A stretch of DNA of 64,000 nucleotides from Hemibagrus wyckioides (Eukaryota; Chordata; Actinopteri; Siluriformes; Bagridae): positions 15,276,901 through 15,340,900 of the forward strand of contig NC_080716.1 in NCBI RefSeq assembly GCF_019097595.1. The letters run 5' to 3'. Shown piece after piece: positions 12,719 to 25,605 of the stretch. Both the position numbers and the translations under genes were made by a program. The stretch's first letter is position 1, and every line of letters begins with the position of its first letter. The notes below the pieces were generated by a model that saw only the letters and a list, made by a program, of their open reading frames with translations, was not told where the DNA came from and ran no database searches.

Positions 12719-14270
12719 CAGAGGTGGGTTGTAACGAATTACATTTACTTCGTTACATTTACTTGAGTAAAATTTTTGGGTAATTGTACTTTTAGACTAT
12801 TTTTAGAGTATTTTTAAAGATGTGTACTTTTACTTTGGTAACTATAATTTGGTAACTATGGGCACCTTTTACTCTTACTCAAGTACATTTTAAGTGAAAA
12901 AACTTTACTTTTACTTCGCTACATTTGGCGGCGTTCCTCCGTTACTGTCAATTGTTAATTAATATGAGATTTTTAAAATAATTAGTTTATATGGCTTATT
13001 TGCAAGTCTCGCGAGACATTGGAGAGGCTGCTTCGCGAGAGGCTGTTACGGATCTCCCGCTTGCGTATAGCGCGTTTAGAGGAAGATGATGAAGCTGAAG
13101 GAAGACGTCTGCGAGTTAACGGAGGCAGATGGCCCATGGCCTCAAGTTCAGTCCGGTTTCACTCCAAGATGTCAAAAAGAATAGTTTCATAATGCGATGC
13201 ATGCTGTGTTCACCAAAACCGACTGACATCGCAGTGTACAAGAATTCCAGCTTCAACCTGAAAAAACACGGAGCAGTAAGTGTCAAGGTTAGGCCTATTT
13301 CAACCCTATTAATGGTCATTTGGTAACTATGGGCACCTTATTTTAATACCAGATTTCTCACACTGTCCGAATGTTTTTCCTCATATGCCCTCTCGTGCAA
13401 GCAATATCTTGTGAACCCTACAAACAACACAGGTTCATGAACAAACGTTCATTCTAAAAGTCTGCACAATTTCACACCCATTTTCCACAAAACTAAATCA
13501 GTTGAACAGCACACTGTGATGTCATGCATTTATACACAAACACGGACACCTCAACAAAGTGTAGAACATACATAGAAAATAAGAACGGGATTGTATTTGA
13601 TTTTATTCCTACCTAAGGAATGCATGTACTTATAAAATGTAATATATTGTTATTTCATCAGAGGATTCACCAAACAAGCTTTATGCAGAACGAATCAAGT
13701 CAAGAAAACGAGGATCAGTCCACAGTAAAATTCTGTAAAACTGATTGTTCAAGAAAGAACATATGACAAAATAAACACTCACATACTGTAGGGCAAACAC
13801 ACATAAACAAGTTCATACACAAACATAATAACAAACACACTCTGCACACACACCTTCTCTTTTGTTCTCTGTTAGCTTGTTTAAATGCAGATGCTGACAG
13901 GTTTGTGTAGTGAATGTGAAAATAAAGACTGTTAGAAAAACACCTGGGTGTGTTTGAGATTTTACTGCAAATGACATGTCATGTAACGTTAATGTGGCCA
14001 TCACTGGACTGAGATGTGGCCATCACTGGACTGAGATAGGCTTCACTTCAACCTATGTTTTATATAAGCAGAACAAAGAGACTTTTAAGGAGAGGTGTGA
14101 AAGCTTCCCAAGTAGTTTGAAATTCTGTTTTTTTCACTCAATCAGATCAGAAGTAACTAGTAACTAGCTACTTGAGTAGTTTTTTCATCTGATACTTTTT
14201 TACTCTTACTCAAGTAACTATTAAGATACTTTTACTTGAGTACAGATTTTGGATACTCTACACACCTCTG
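12719..14270. mobile_element. hAT-type DNA transposon inserted in copy A exon 10
   Basis: The 1,552 bp element has terminal inverted repeats CAGAGGTG/CACCTCTG and an exact 8 bp target duplication gtgatagt at 12711-12718 and 14271-14278, the hAT signature. Inside, about 13180-13280, lies a BED zinc-finger remnant (CMLCSPKPTDIAVYKNSSFN...LKKH). No intact transposase is present. The ends also show ACTTGAGTA-rich subterminal repeats. Confidence 0.85.
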
Positions 14271-17200
14271 GTGATAGTTCAGGACCTTACACCCCTTTTG
14301 AGACAGCACCAGCAGCCCTTTACCACCTGTAAACACCACCTGCAGAGAAAGCATGGCTGTTTATCTACTACTGATCTACAGGGTGTCCGAAAAGTCAGAA
14401 AACATTGGGAATATTTTTAACAAATTTGTCAGTCCAAATATGTTGAGCACAATATGTGTAGAGAAAAAGTGTAGAGCTTAAGGTTCAATGTGTAGAGTTT
14501 ATAGAGCTATAGCAGAGCAAGAGAGAGCGCTGCTATACCTGACATTTTTAGCTATAAAGAAAGCTTTTCCATTCTTCCCCACTAACCTTGTTTATAGAGT
14601 GGACTGAAGGGAGGTGACGCAGTGTGGCCACACAGAACACCTCTGCTATAAGATGAGTTCGCAGACCTGAAATTCAGCATGACGGACCCACATCTTAGCC
14701 AATAACCAAGCCAGAGGTGGATCGTTAGGGAGGAAGATGGGTGTGTCCTTAGTAGGATTCTGTTCAAGCTGAGAAAAAGGGGAAGGAATGAGTCTTTTCA
14801 TTAGCCATTTGTTGCTGCTGGTGAACAGACTTGGTGAAAACATTACCTGTATTGCAATGGGAATGAGGCCATCGTCCGGATGTTCATATAGTCAACACAA
14901 AGGAGCTGCTATATATTGCTTTTTCCCTCTGATCACATTCGCAGGGATGCCGTCTACTACAGCATAGTCACCAAGGTATATATTCCCAGCCTTCACAGAG
15001 AGAAAAAGACATTGTTGTAGCCTTTAAAATACCTGGACATTCTGACCATTATACTGGTGCATAGATTGATTATGGCTAATTTTACTGTCTGGTTTAATCC
15101 ATTACATTACTGCAGGCTTTTGCTAAACTTGTGCTAAACTCAACACAAAAATCCTTTTGAAAGCATTATATAATGGTATCGTTACATAAAGATATAAAAA
15201 CATCTGTGGATTTTAATGACATTCCTCCCATGCACTATTGTAATCATTTGTAAGATGCTGTGGACAGCATGTGTTAATTAGTGCCTTGTCTATCTCTACC
15301 TTGTATTGTCTCTCTGTGACACACACATACACATTAACCCTTTCCATCACTAATACTAGGGGGCTTTTCTTTTTCATACCATTTCCCTCTCTGTTCCTCT
15401 AATCGTTCATTCTTCAGTACAACTACAAAGTTCATTGTTTTTATTTGCAGTCTTTTGTATGAAAAGTTTGCATTATAAGCTCTTTTGTATGATTTTTTTA
15501 AACCAATCTCAGATGTGCAGGATTTTCCAGCCATTTAGCATCAAAAACAGAAAGCATACAGACTGACTTGGCACATGCTTCAGCCAAACAAGAACATCAA
15601 CTTTTTTAACAATTGCAGCATGAACTTAAATGCAGTTGGGGCAGGTTGACATGTCAAGACAGCTAATGTGCATATGAAAAATAGACCTGTTTCCTGCAAA
15701 CCATTGTGCCAGCTGGCATACAAATGATCACAATTGCTTAAGTGACTGATACACAACTTAAAACATCTTTTAAAAAAATCAGAATTGCTGAACTTTTCAC
15801 ACTAAACAACTGTGATTACCGACAATTGTGACTATGATTTTTTAAACCAATCTCTCTCAGGATGCAGGATTTGCCAGCATCATTGTAGGAAAAAAGACAA
15901 GCCAAAATAAGGATTGGATATTTCCTGATCTCTTAATGGCCAGTCTGGGCCTGGTAGTGCCACAGGTACTCTCCTCACAGCTCCAGGGTTCTTTGGGCTT
16001 ATGGTACCAAAACCAAATTATATGATTGTTGCTTTGATTTACTGCATTAACTTATATAATCTAACCCTTAAACACCCCTAGGTGTGAATGTGAGTGCATG
16101 GTGTCCTGTGACTGGTGGATGTGTGGCATAACTGCATATCTTATGCACCACACCTTACCTTGAGCTCTTTATTCAGGGTGGGGTTGGGTCTTAAGAAGGC
16201 CTGCACCATGTCTCCAGAGACGGGGAAGTTGACTGCACCTCTGGATCCTCCGTGGATTTGACCCATTCAGGAACAGATGGCCGAGAAACCAGTCCTCTTT
16301 CCAGTGTTCCATAACGTATTCTAATAGCATTCATAACACATTTAACAGTTAGTAAGTATTATGGTGTGTTGTGAATAGTTAAATGCATAAATGTTTCTAT
16401 TTATAGTCAAAATGTATTCTTTATACTGGAAGTTCATTGTAAATATTTTGCCAGTATGAAAGAATGAAGCTGATTAGAAATCACTTGTAAGAGGTGAACA
16501 ATAAAGTCACAGCTACAATACCAGCAATGGGACTCCATAATTTCCAAAATATTTGTTTAATATCATCCAGATCTTCCCATGATCTCCCAAACCAGATGAC
16601 CAGCTTCTTTAGAGACAGCTCCAAAAGTCTAAAGGTGATTAAATTAAATATATGTACAGATACATGTACTCTGCTTAAATGTACACATTACTGTGATGCT
16701 TTGTTGAGACTAATAAGGCATTTTGGATGAGATGTGTAGGACTTAATTAATGCTGTTTTTTGGAGTAACTTTAAACAAAATGAAGAAAATAAAATAATTC
16801 ACTGCTCACGCAAATTGAAGTGATCTTTCAAAGTCACTGTGCTTCATATTGGCAAAGCGAGCCTCCTGGTGTAGGTCTGCCTCGGATTTGGCATCTATGC
16901 ATTTGGGAATTCCTGGAGCCCAGACTTGCCATCTAACATAACATAACACAAATAAACACCAGTGATATAAAGAAACAAAAAAGGCTGTATAATAATGCAT
17001 GTATTCCATTAAGGCCCAAGATTTAACAAAATTTCTAAAAAAATTTCCAACTCACAATTCTGTCAAAATTTAATGCAATAAAAGTCAGAATCAACTAAAC
17101 ATCAACATGGTAAATATTTCACATATTTCTTATACATGATGGCAAGTAACACATACAAGTAATTCAAAAACAAAAAAAAAATCCTGAAGTAAGAAGACTG

Positions 17201-17919
17201 CTGATGTTCTTGAGACAAGCCATTTCATTTCATATACACAGAGAGTATTGTCTCAGTTTCAATGGGCCACTTGCCAACGTTCTTTTTGTCTAGGCATACA
17301 GTACATCCTGGTTAAGGTTCCAATGAAATCCACAACAAAGAGCTATAAGATAAACGTTCAGCATGATCTCAGAAATAAGCAGAAATGTGCAAGCACATGC
17401 TACAGCCAAACAAGAACATCAAGTTTATTAACAATTGTAGCATCAACTGTCAAAAGCTGTTGTGGCAGGTAGACATGTCAAGACAACTAATGTGCAAATG
17501 AAAAACAGTGTTTCATGCAAAACCAGTGTTTATTAAAAATAAAAAAGTGTTTATTTTTTTGCATTACTGCACTTATAGTTGTAGAGTCACTGAGAGACTA
17601 TTCAACATGCTTGAAAATATAAGAGCCTTGGCAATTACTCAGACTGAGATAATTGTTTCTGAACCATGCAGACAACATGTAGTCACTGAGCTGGGGATGT
17701 AGACGCTAAACTCCAAAATTAGTTAGAGACTGTGACATTGGGGCTAAAAATCTAAATTCTCTAAATCCAAATCTTATCTGTGCAAGAATGCAAGTCCTTA
17801 GCCCTGACATGCAATTCCACTCCCCAACTCCCCCAAAGAAATGGGAAAGACATTAAAAGGTGCAGGAATATTTAAAATTCATTCTAGATCTGAAATCATC
17901 ACATGATAATAATAATATT

Positions 17920-18780
17920 CAGTGAGGGAAAAAATTATTTGATCCTCTGCTGATTTTGTGTTTGTTCACTGACCAAGAAATCAGTCTATAATTTTAAAAG
18001 TAGGTTTATTTGAACAGTGAGAGGCAGAATAACAACAAAAAATCCAGAAAAATTCATTTAAAAAAAGTTATACATTAATTTGCATTTTAATGAGTGAAAT
18101 AAGTATTCGACTCCTTCGCAAAAGATTTCTATGGGATTAAGGTCTGGAGACTGGCTAGGCCACTCCAGGACCTTAATGTGCTTCTTCTTAAGCCACTCCT
18201 TGATTTTGGTCTCATCTGAGCATAACACTTTCACCCAGTTCTCTTCTGAATTATTCTGATGTTCATTGGCAAACTTCAGATGGGCCTGTACATGTGCTTT
18301 CTTGAGCAGGGACCTTGCTGGCACTGCAGGATTTCAGTCTTTCACGGCATAGTGTGTTACCTAATTGTTTTCTTGGTAACTATGGTCCCAGCTGCCTTGA
18401 GATCATGGACAAGATCCTCTCGTTTAGTTCTGGGGTGATTCCTCACCATTCTCATGATCATTAAAACTCCACAAGGTGAGATCTTGCATGGAGCCCCAGA
18501 CCAAGGGAGATTGACAGTTATTTTGTGTTTCTTCTATTTGCTAATAATCACACCAACTGTAGACACCTTCTCACCAAGCTGCTTGGTGATGGTCTTGTAG
18601 CCCATTCCAGCCTTGTGTAGGTCTACAATCTTGTCCCTGACATCCTTGGACCGTTCTTTGGTCTTGGCCATGGTGGAGAGTTTGGAATCTGATTGATTGA
18701 TTGTTTCTGTGGACTCCCTTAAAGGGAGTGCTCTTAATCTCAGCTTGTTACCTGTGTAAAAGACACCTAGGAGCCAGAAA
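17920..18780 (-). mobile_element. Left part of internally deleted Tc1 element (copy A, unit 1)
   Basis: It starts cagtgagggaaaaaa and carries remnants of the same deleted transposase as the copy B element ([23 protein letters not shown], the HTH start), now with frameshifts. The deletion joining the first catalytic Asp region to the WLKKKH region is the same as in copy B. It breaks off in the 5' leader next to the L2-like scrap. Confidence 0.8.
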
Positions 18781-18789
18781 TCTTTCTGA

Positions 18790-18996
18790 TTGAAAGGACA
18801 GTTAATTGTCCATGGTTACCCCAAGGTAACCAAGCAGTGGCCAAAGGGGAGATCATTGAGTTGTTCAGAGATAATGCAAGATCCTGGGCTGGGGATGAAT
18901 CACCTGGGATGACCAGCAGTTCAGTTTTGCTGCGATTGAGTTTCAGCTGATGAGCTGTCATCCAAGATGAAATGTCCGCCAAACGCACTGAGATCT
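18790..18996 (-). mobile_element. L2-like LINE reverse transcriptase fragment, unit 1
   Basis: The minus strand encodes ADISSWMTAHQLKLNRSKTE, the RT thumb-side motif of L2/CR1-type elements. It is cut at the tandem junction. Confidence 0.7.
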
Positions 18997-21900
18997 AGTT
19001 CAGGACCTTACACCCCTTTTGAGACAGCACCAGCAGCCCTTTACCACCTGTAAACACCACCTGCAGAGAAAGCATGGCTGTTTATCTACTACTGATCTAC
19101 AGGGTGTCCGAAAAGTCAGAAAACATTGGGAATATTTTTAACAAATTTGTCAGTCCAAATATGTTGAGCACAATATGTGTAGAGAAAAAGTGTAGAGCTT
19201 AAGGTTCAATGTGTAGAGTTTATAGAGCTATAGCAGAGCAAGAGAGAGCGCTGCTATACCTGACATTTTTAGCTATAAAGAAAGCTTTTCCATTCTTCCC
19301 CACTAACCTTGTTTATAGAGTGGACTGAAGGGAGGTGACGCAGTGTGGCCACACAGAACACCTCTGCTATAAGATGAGTTCGCAGACCTGAAATTCAGCA
19401 TGACGGACCCACATTTTAGCCAATAACCAAGCCAGAGGTGGATCGTTAGGGAGGAAGATGGGTGTGTCCTTAGTAGGATTCTGTTCAAGCTGAGAAAAAG
19501 GGGAAGGAAAATGGAATGAGTCTTTTCATTAGCCATTTGTTGCTGCTGGTGAACAGACTTGGTGAAAACATTACCTGTATTGCAATGGGAATGAGGCCAT
19601 CGTCCGGATGTTCATATAGTCAACACAAAGGAGCTGCTATATATTGCTTTTTCCCTCTGATCACATTCGCAGGGATGCCGTCTACTACAGCATAGTCACC
19701 AAGGTATATATTCCCAGCCTTCACAGAGAGAAAAAGACATTGTTGTAGCCTTTAAAATACCTGGACATTCTGACCATTATACTGGTGCATAGATTGATTA
19801 TGGCTAATTTTACTGTCTGGTTTAATCCATTACATTACTGCAGGCTTTTGCTAAACTTGTGCTAAACTCAACACAAAAATCCTTTTGAAAGCATTATATA
19901 ATGGTATCGTTACATAAAGATATAAAAACATCTGTGGATTTTAATGACATTCCTCCCATGCACTATTGTAATCATTTGTAAGATGCTGTGGACAGCATGT
20001 GTTAATTAGTGCCTTGTCTATCTCTACCTTGTATTGTCTCTCTGTGACACACACATACACATTAACCCTTTCCATCACTAATACTAGGGGGCTTTTCTTT
20101 TTCATACCATTTCCCTCTCTGTTCCTCTAATCGTTCATTCTTCAGTACAACTACAAAGTTCATTGTTTTTATTTGCAGTCTTTTGTATGAAAAGTTTGCA
20201 TTATAAGCTCTTTTGTATGATTTTTTTAAACCAATCTCAGATGTGCAGGATTTTCCAGCCATTTAGCATCAAAAACAGAAAGCATACAGACTGACTTGGC
20301 ACATGCTTCAGCCAAACAAGAACATCAACTTTTTTAACAATTGCAGCATGAACTTAAATGCAGTTGGGGCAGGTTGACATGTCAAGACAGCTAATGTGCA
20401 TATGAAAAATAGACCTGTTTCCTGCAAACCATTGTGCCAGCTGGCATACAAATGATCACAATTGCTTAAGTGACTGATACACAACTTAAAACATCTTTTA
20501 AAAAAATCAGAATTGCTGAACTTTTCACACTAAACAACTGTGATTACCGACAATTGTGACTATGATTTTTTAAACCAATCTCTCTCAGGATGCAGGATTT
20601 GCCAGCATCATTGTAGGAAAAAAGACAAGCCAAAATAAGGATTGGATATTTCCTGATCTCTTAATGGCCAGTCTGGGCCTGGTAGTGCCACAGGTACTCT
20701 CCTCACAGCTCCAGGGTTCTTTGGGCTTATGGTACCAAAACCAAATTATATGATTGTTGCTTTGATTTACTGCATTAACTTATATAATCTAACCCTTAAA
20801 CACCCCTAGGTGTGAATGTGAGTGCATGGTGTCCTGTGACTGGTGGATGTGTGGCATAACTGCATATCTTATGCACCACACCTTACCTTGAGCTCTTTAT
20901 TCAGGGTGGGGTTGGGTCTTAAGAAGGCCTGCACCATGTCTCCAGAGACGGGGAAGTTGACTGCACCTCTGGATCCTCCGTGGATTTGACCCATTCAGGA
21001 ACAGATGGCCGAGAAACCAGTCCTCTTTCCAGTGTTCCATAACGTATTCTAATAGCATTCATAACACATTTAACAGTTAGTAAGTATTATGGTGTGTTGT
21101 GAATAGTTAAATGCATAAATGTTTCTATTTATAGTCAAAATGTATTCTTTATACTGGAAGTTCATTGTAAATATTTTGCCAGTATGAAAGAATGAAGCTG
21201 ATTAGAAATCACTTGTAAGAGGTGAACAATAAAGTCACAGCTACAATACCAGCAATGGGACTCATAATTTCCAAAATATTTGTTTAATATCATCCAGATC
21301 TTCCCATGATCTCCCAAACCAGATGACCAGCTTCTTTAGAGACAGCTCCAAAAGTCTAAATGTGATTAAATTAAATATATGTACAGATACATGTACTCTG
21401 CTTAAATGTACACATTACTGTGATGCTTTGTTGAGACTAATAAGGCATTTTGTTATGTTATGTTATTATATTTTATTAGATGTGTAGGACTTAATTAATG
21501 CTGTTTTTGAGTAACTTTAAACCAAATCAAGAAAATAAAATAATTCACTGCTCACACAAATTGAAGTGATCTTTCAAAGTCACTGCGCTTCATATTGGCA
21601 AAGCGAGCATCCTGGTGTAGGTCTGCCTCGGATTTGGCATCTATGCATTTGGAAATTCCTGGAGCCCAGACTTGCCATCTAACATAACATAACACAAATA
21701 AACACCAGTGATATAAAGAAACAAAAAAGGCTGTATAATAATGCATGTATTCCATTAAGGCCCAAGATTTAACAAAATTTCTAAAAAAATTTCCAACTCA
21801 CAATTCTGTCAAAATTTAATGCAATAAAAGTCAGAATCAACTAAACATCAACATGGTAAATATTTCACATATTTCTTATACATGATGGCAAGTAACACAT

Positions 21901-23972
21901 ACAAGTAATTCAAAAACAAAAAAAAATCCTGAAGTAAGAAGACTGCTGATGTTCTTGAGACAAGCCATTTCATTTCATGTACACAGAGAGTATTGTCTCA
22001 GTTTCAATGGGCCACTTGCTAATGTTCTTTTTGTCTAGGCATACAGTACATCCTGGTTAAGGTTCCAATGAAATCCACAACAAAGAGCTATGAGATAAAC
22101 GTTCATCATGATCTCAGAAATAAGCAGAAATGTGCAAGCACATGCTACAGCCAAACAAGAACATCAAGTTTATTAACAATTGTAGCATCAACTGTCAAAA
22201 GCTGTTGTGGCAGGTAGACATGTCAAGACAACTAATGTGCAAATGAAAAACAGTGTTTCACGCAAAACCATAGTGCCAGCTGGCAAACAAATGATCACAA
22301 ATGCTTAGAGCAATGACAGATGCACAGTAGGCACTATGTGCGATTTGTTAATGCAATAGTTCTCCAGATTAAGTGAGCGATACACAACTTAAAACATCTT
22401 TAAAAAAATCAGACCTTTCCCTTAAAAAGCTGACCTTTCCACACTAAACAACTTTACTTGCTTGCAATCAGTGTTTAGTCTTATTGGGGTGTACACACTA
22501 GATCAGGACTCACAGAAAAGTGATTATTTTTTTGCATTACTGCACTTATAGTTGTAGAGTCACCGAGAGACTATTCAACATGCTTGAAAATATAAGAGCC
22601 TTGGCAATTACTCAGACTGAGATAATTATGTTTCTGAACCATGCAGACAACATGTAGTCACTGAGCTGGGGATGTAGACACTAAACTCCAAAATTAGTTA
22701 GAGACTGTGATATTGGGGCTAAAAATCTAAATTCTCTAAATCCAAATCTTATCTAAGTCCTTAGCCCTGACAAGCAATTCCACTCCCCAACTCCCCCAAA
22801 GAAATGGGAAAGACATTAAAAGGTGCAGGAATATTTAAATTTCGTTCTAGATCTGAAATCATCACATGATAATAATAATATTCAGTGAGGGAAAAAATTA
22901 TTTGATCCTCTGCTGATTTTTTTTCTTGCTCACTGACCAAGAAATCAGTCTATAATTTTAAAAGTAGGTTTATTTGAACAGTGAGAGGCAGAATAACAAC
23001 AAAAAATCCAGAAAAATTAATTTAAAAAAAGTTATACATTAATTTGCATTTTAATGAGTGAAATAAGTATTCGATTCCTTCCCAAAAGATTTCTATGGGA
23101 TTAAGGTCTGGAGACTGGCTAGGCCACTCCAGGACCTTAATGTGCTTCTTCTTAAGCCACTCCTTGATTTTGGTCTCATCTGAGCATAACACACTCATCT
23201 GAGCTTTCACCCAGTTCTCTTCTGAATTATTCTGATGTTCACTGGCAAACTTCAGATGGGCCTGTACATGTGCTTTCTTGAGCAGGGACCTTGCTGGCAC
23301 TGCAGGATTTCAGTCTTTCACGGCGTAGTGTGTTACCTAATTGTTTTCTTGGTAACTATGGTCCCAGCTGCCTTGAGATCATTGACAAGATCCTCCCGTT
23401 TAGTTCTGGGCTGATTCCTCACCGTTCTCATGATCATTAAAACTCCACAAGGTGAGATCTTGCATGGAGCCCCAGACCAAGGGAGATTAACAGTTATTTT
23501 GTGTTTCTTCTATTTGCTAATAATCACACCAACTGTAGACACCTTCTCACCAAGCTGCTGGGTGATGGTCTTGTAGCCCATTCCAGCCTTGTGTAGGTCT
23601 ACAATCTTGTCCCTGACATCCTTGGACCGTTCTTTGGTCTTGGCCATGGTGGAGAGTTTGGAATCTGATTGATTGATTGTTTCTGTGGACTCCCTTAAAG
23701 GGAGTGCTCTTAATCTCAGTTTGTTACCTGTGTAAAAGACACCTAGGAGCCAGAAATCTTTCTGATTGAAAGGACAGTTAATTGTCCATGGTTACCCCAA
23801 GGTAACCAAGCAGTGGCCAAAGGGGAGATCATTGAGTTGTTCAGAGATAATGCAAGATCCTGGGCTGGGGATGAATCACCTGGGATGACCAGCAGTTCAG
23901 TTTTGCTGTGATTGAGTTTCAGCTGATGAGCTGTCATCCAAGATGAAATGTCCGCCAAACGCACTGAGATCT
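18997..23972 (-). repeat. Tandem duplication unit 2 within alox copy A
   Basis: This is the second copy of the unit (4,976 bp): exon 4 (21678-21556), exon 5 (21355-21250, one base shorter), exon 6 (21048-20887), exon 7 (19718-19575), exon 8 (19489-19308) and the exon 10 scrap at 19060-18997. The junction joins ...gagatct of the L2-like fragment to agttcagg, which in unit 1 lies at the edge of the hAT target duplication. Confidence 0.9.
22883..23765 (-). mobile_element. Left part of internally deleted Tc1 element (copy A, unit 2)
   Basis: Duplicate of the unit 1 Tc1 part, with a small extra repeat (actcatctgagc) in the catalytic remnant. The transposase is broken. Confidence 0.8.
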
Positions 23973-24270
23973 AAGCAGAATTCATGATATCTGAGGGAGG
24001 GAAGAAGATAAGATGGGTGTCATCAGCATAGCAGTGGTATAAAAAGCCATATGAGGATATAACTTTGTCAAGAGAGTGCGTGTAGAGAGAGAAAAGGAGA
24101 GGACCAAGTACTAAGCCTTGTGGTACACTAGTAGAGAGTCTCCATGGAGCAGATGTCAATCCCTTCCATGTTACCTGATATGAGGGACAATCCAGGTAGG
24201 AAGCAAACCATTCCCATGCTGTTCCACAAATTCCAAGACTCCTGAGGGTGGACAAAAGAGTCTTGTGGTT
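23766..24270 (-). mobile_element. L2-like LINE reverse transcriptase fragment
   Basis: Two adjacent minus-strand frames carry STSVPQGLVLGPLLFSLYTH, then HCYADDTHL (the RT catalytic YADD), then ADISSWMTAHQLKLN. This is an L2/CR1-type RT with no intact ORF. It lies between the Tc1 left part and alox exon 1; the same arrangement is seen in copy C at 60.68-61.18 kb. Confidence 0.8.
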
Positions 24271-24340
24271 AATAAAAGCATATGAGAAAGTAAAGTTGCA
24301 AAATATTCAGATATATTCAGACCACTACACTCTAACTCAC

Positions 24341-24480
24341 TGCGCCTTTATACAGATCCAGGCCTGGTTTGTCAGTGTTCTCTCACTCTCTCCATTCTCC
24401 CCCACCAGGGTTACATACACAGAGTTATTAGTACCTGAGTACTCTAAGGTGCCTGTAGCCACGGTCACTTTGTACTCCAT
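24341..24480 (-). pseudogene. Copy A exon 1, frameshifted
   Basis: It matches copy B exon 1 ([20 protein letters not shown]...) but is 140 nt instead of 144; the lost ctgg shifts the frame before the donor. The last exon base is A (GCGCA/GTGAG) instead of G. Confidence 0.88.
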
Positions 24481-24950
24481 CTGCACACACAATTCACATC
24501 AACTCTTGTATATAAAACTGATGATGTGATTGCAGTATGTCAACGATCATTTGAATATAAATTCACAATTTCAAATATGTGTTTTTTTTCTTACTCAGAA
24601 ACTCAAAAGCATGTCTATACACACATGGCTACATCCTTACACAGGTTCAAGGAGAAATGTTGAAATTCCTCAGAACATATTATTGAAGAATGTACTGGAA
24701 ATACTGGAGTATACAATGCTTATTAATCACTTGTGAATTGCCAAAAATACAATAAATTGTTTGGAAGCACCACCACACCAGCATCAAAAACCAAAATTGT
24801 TAGGGCTTTTAATAAAAACTTAGTGCTAGTTGTGAAGTTTTACTGTGCTTTGATTTATTAAAGATTCTGCTATTGCAAACAACAACGTCATCCAGATCTC
24901 TGGATCTCTCAGAGCTCTCGTTGTAGGATGTATTGATTTTAGTATAACAC

Positions 24951-25096
24951 GTTTTTTTCTGGATTTTTTTGTTGTTATTATGTCTCTAACTGTTAAAATA
25001 AACCTACCATTTACTGTAATTTATAGACTGATAATTTCTTTGTTAGTGGGCAAACGTCTAAAATCAGCAGGGGATCAAATATTTTTTCCCTCAGTG
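24951..25096 (+). mobile_element. Right terminus of the Tc1 element, displaced
   Basis: It reads ttctggattttttttgtt-type sequence through ctctaactgtt to ...cagcaggggatcaaatattttttccctcagtg followed by TA. It is the complement to the left part ending near 23765, but alox exon 1 and an L2-like scrap now lie between them. On its far side, 25097-25235 matches the start of copy B intron 3. Confidence 0.75.
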
Positions 25097-25389
25097 TACA
25101 TAAGCTATATTTTGTGTAATTATATTAGCTGTGTACTATATTGCTAAAAATGGATTAACATTTTGCCTACAGTATAAAGCCTACAGTCATGTACATGCAA
25201 AAGGAGAAGTAGTAAATGCAGCAGGACTCCTAGTCCTGGAACATACAGATGACACCTGAGATATAGAGAATAGATTTGATAAGGGGTACAGACAATGAAA
25301 TGAAAAAATGCACAACTAGCACTAAGTATTTATTAAAGGCACCAACAATTTTGGTTTTTGATGCTGGCGTGGTGGTGCTTCCAAACAAA

Positions 25390-25605
25390 AAGAAGGGGTT
25401 AACCCAACTGTAACCATACAGAGAGAAAGAGGAGGGCTGAAAGGGCAACAAGTTTACAGAAGAGAGTGAGAGAGTGGAGGAAAACTCAGTTTGCAGCAGT
25501 TGTATGTTTGATAGCAGTGTGCTGAGATAAACCTAGAAAAACCATACAGACTGTACAAAAGTCAGAGGAAGAAAGCAGTGGAGACAGGCTAAAATAAACC
25601 ACAAG
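25390..25605 (+). promoter_or_regulatory. Probable non-coding leader exon of alox copy B
   Basis: Purine-rich sequence ends aaaccacaag followed by a consensus donor gtaagt at 25606. The coding exon of B begins exactly after an acceptor (tgtatgtgcag before ATG at 26832), so an upstream leader exon is required. The upstream limit is not known. The same sequence and donor occur ahead of copy D, ending at 62516. Confidence 0.55.

Larger units (their letters stand above)
14276..18996 (-). repeat. Tandem duplication unit 1 within alox copy A
   Basis: This 4,721 bp unit is repeated directly at 18997. In minus-strand order it carries an L2-like RT scrap (18996-18790), a Tc1 left part (about 18780-17920), exon 4 (16932-16810), exon 5 (16628-16522), exon 6 (16320-16159), exon 7 (14990-14847), exon 8 (14768-14587) and the 5' part of exon 10 (14339-14279). 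By eye it is nearly identical to unit 2. Its main difference is loss of about 240 bp near 17520. Confidence 0.9.
11328..24480 (-). pseudogene. Lipoxygenase copy A: multiply broken alox pseudogene
   Basis: Exons align with copy B on the opposite strand, but the gene cannot encode a lipoxygenase. Exon 1 (24480-24341) has a 4 bp deletion. Exons 2 and 3 (most of the PLAT domain) are not found. Exon 6 lacks 11 bp, exon 7 has an in-frame TGA, exon 8 lacks 22 bp including the first iron-ligand His codon, exon 9 is absent, exon 10 is split by a hAT element, exon 12 lacks the part coding the third and fourth ligands, exon 13 lacks 8 bp, and exon 14 (11507-11328) has a TGA at 11352-11354 that removes the last residues and the C-terminal Ile ligand. 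Exons 4-8 and part of exon 10 occur twice in tandem. Confidence 0.92.

Noticed and set aside
22883..25096. Exons 2 and 3 of alox copy A hidden in the rearranged region
   Set aside because: Looked for the EDNWYC and [10 protein letters not shown] coding segments on both strands in A and C and found none.
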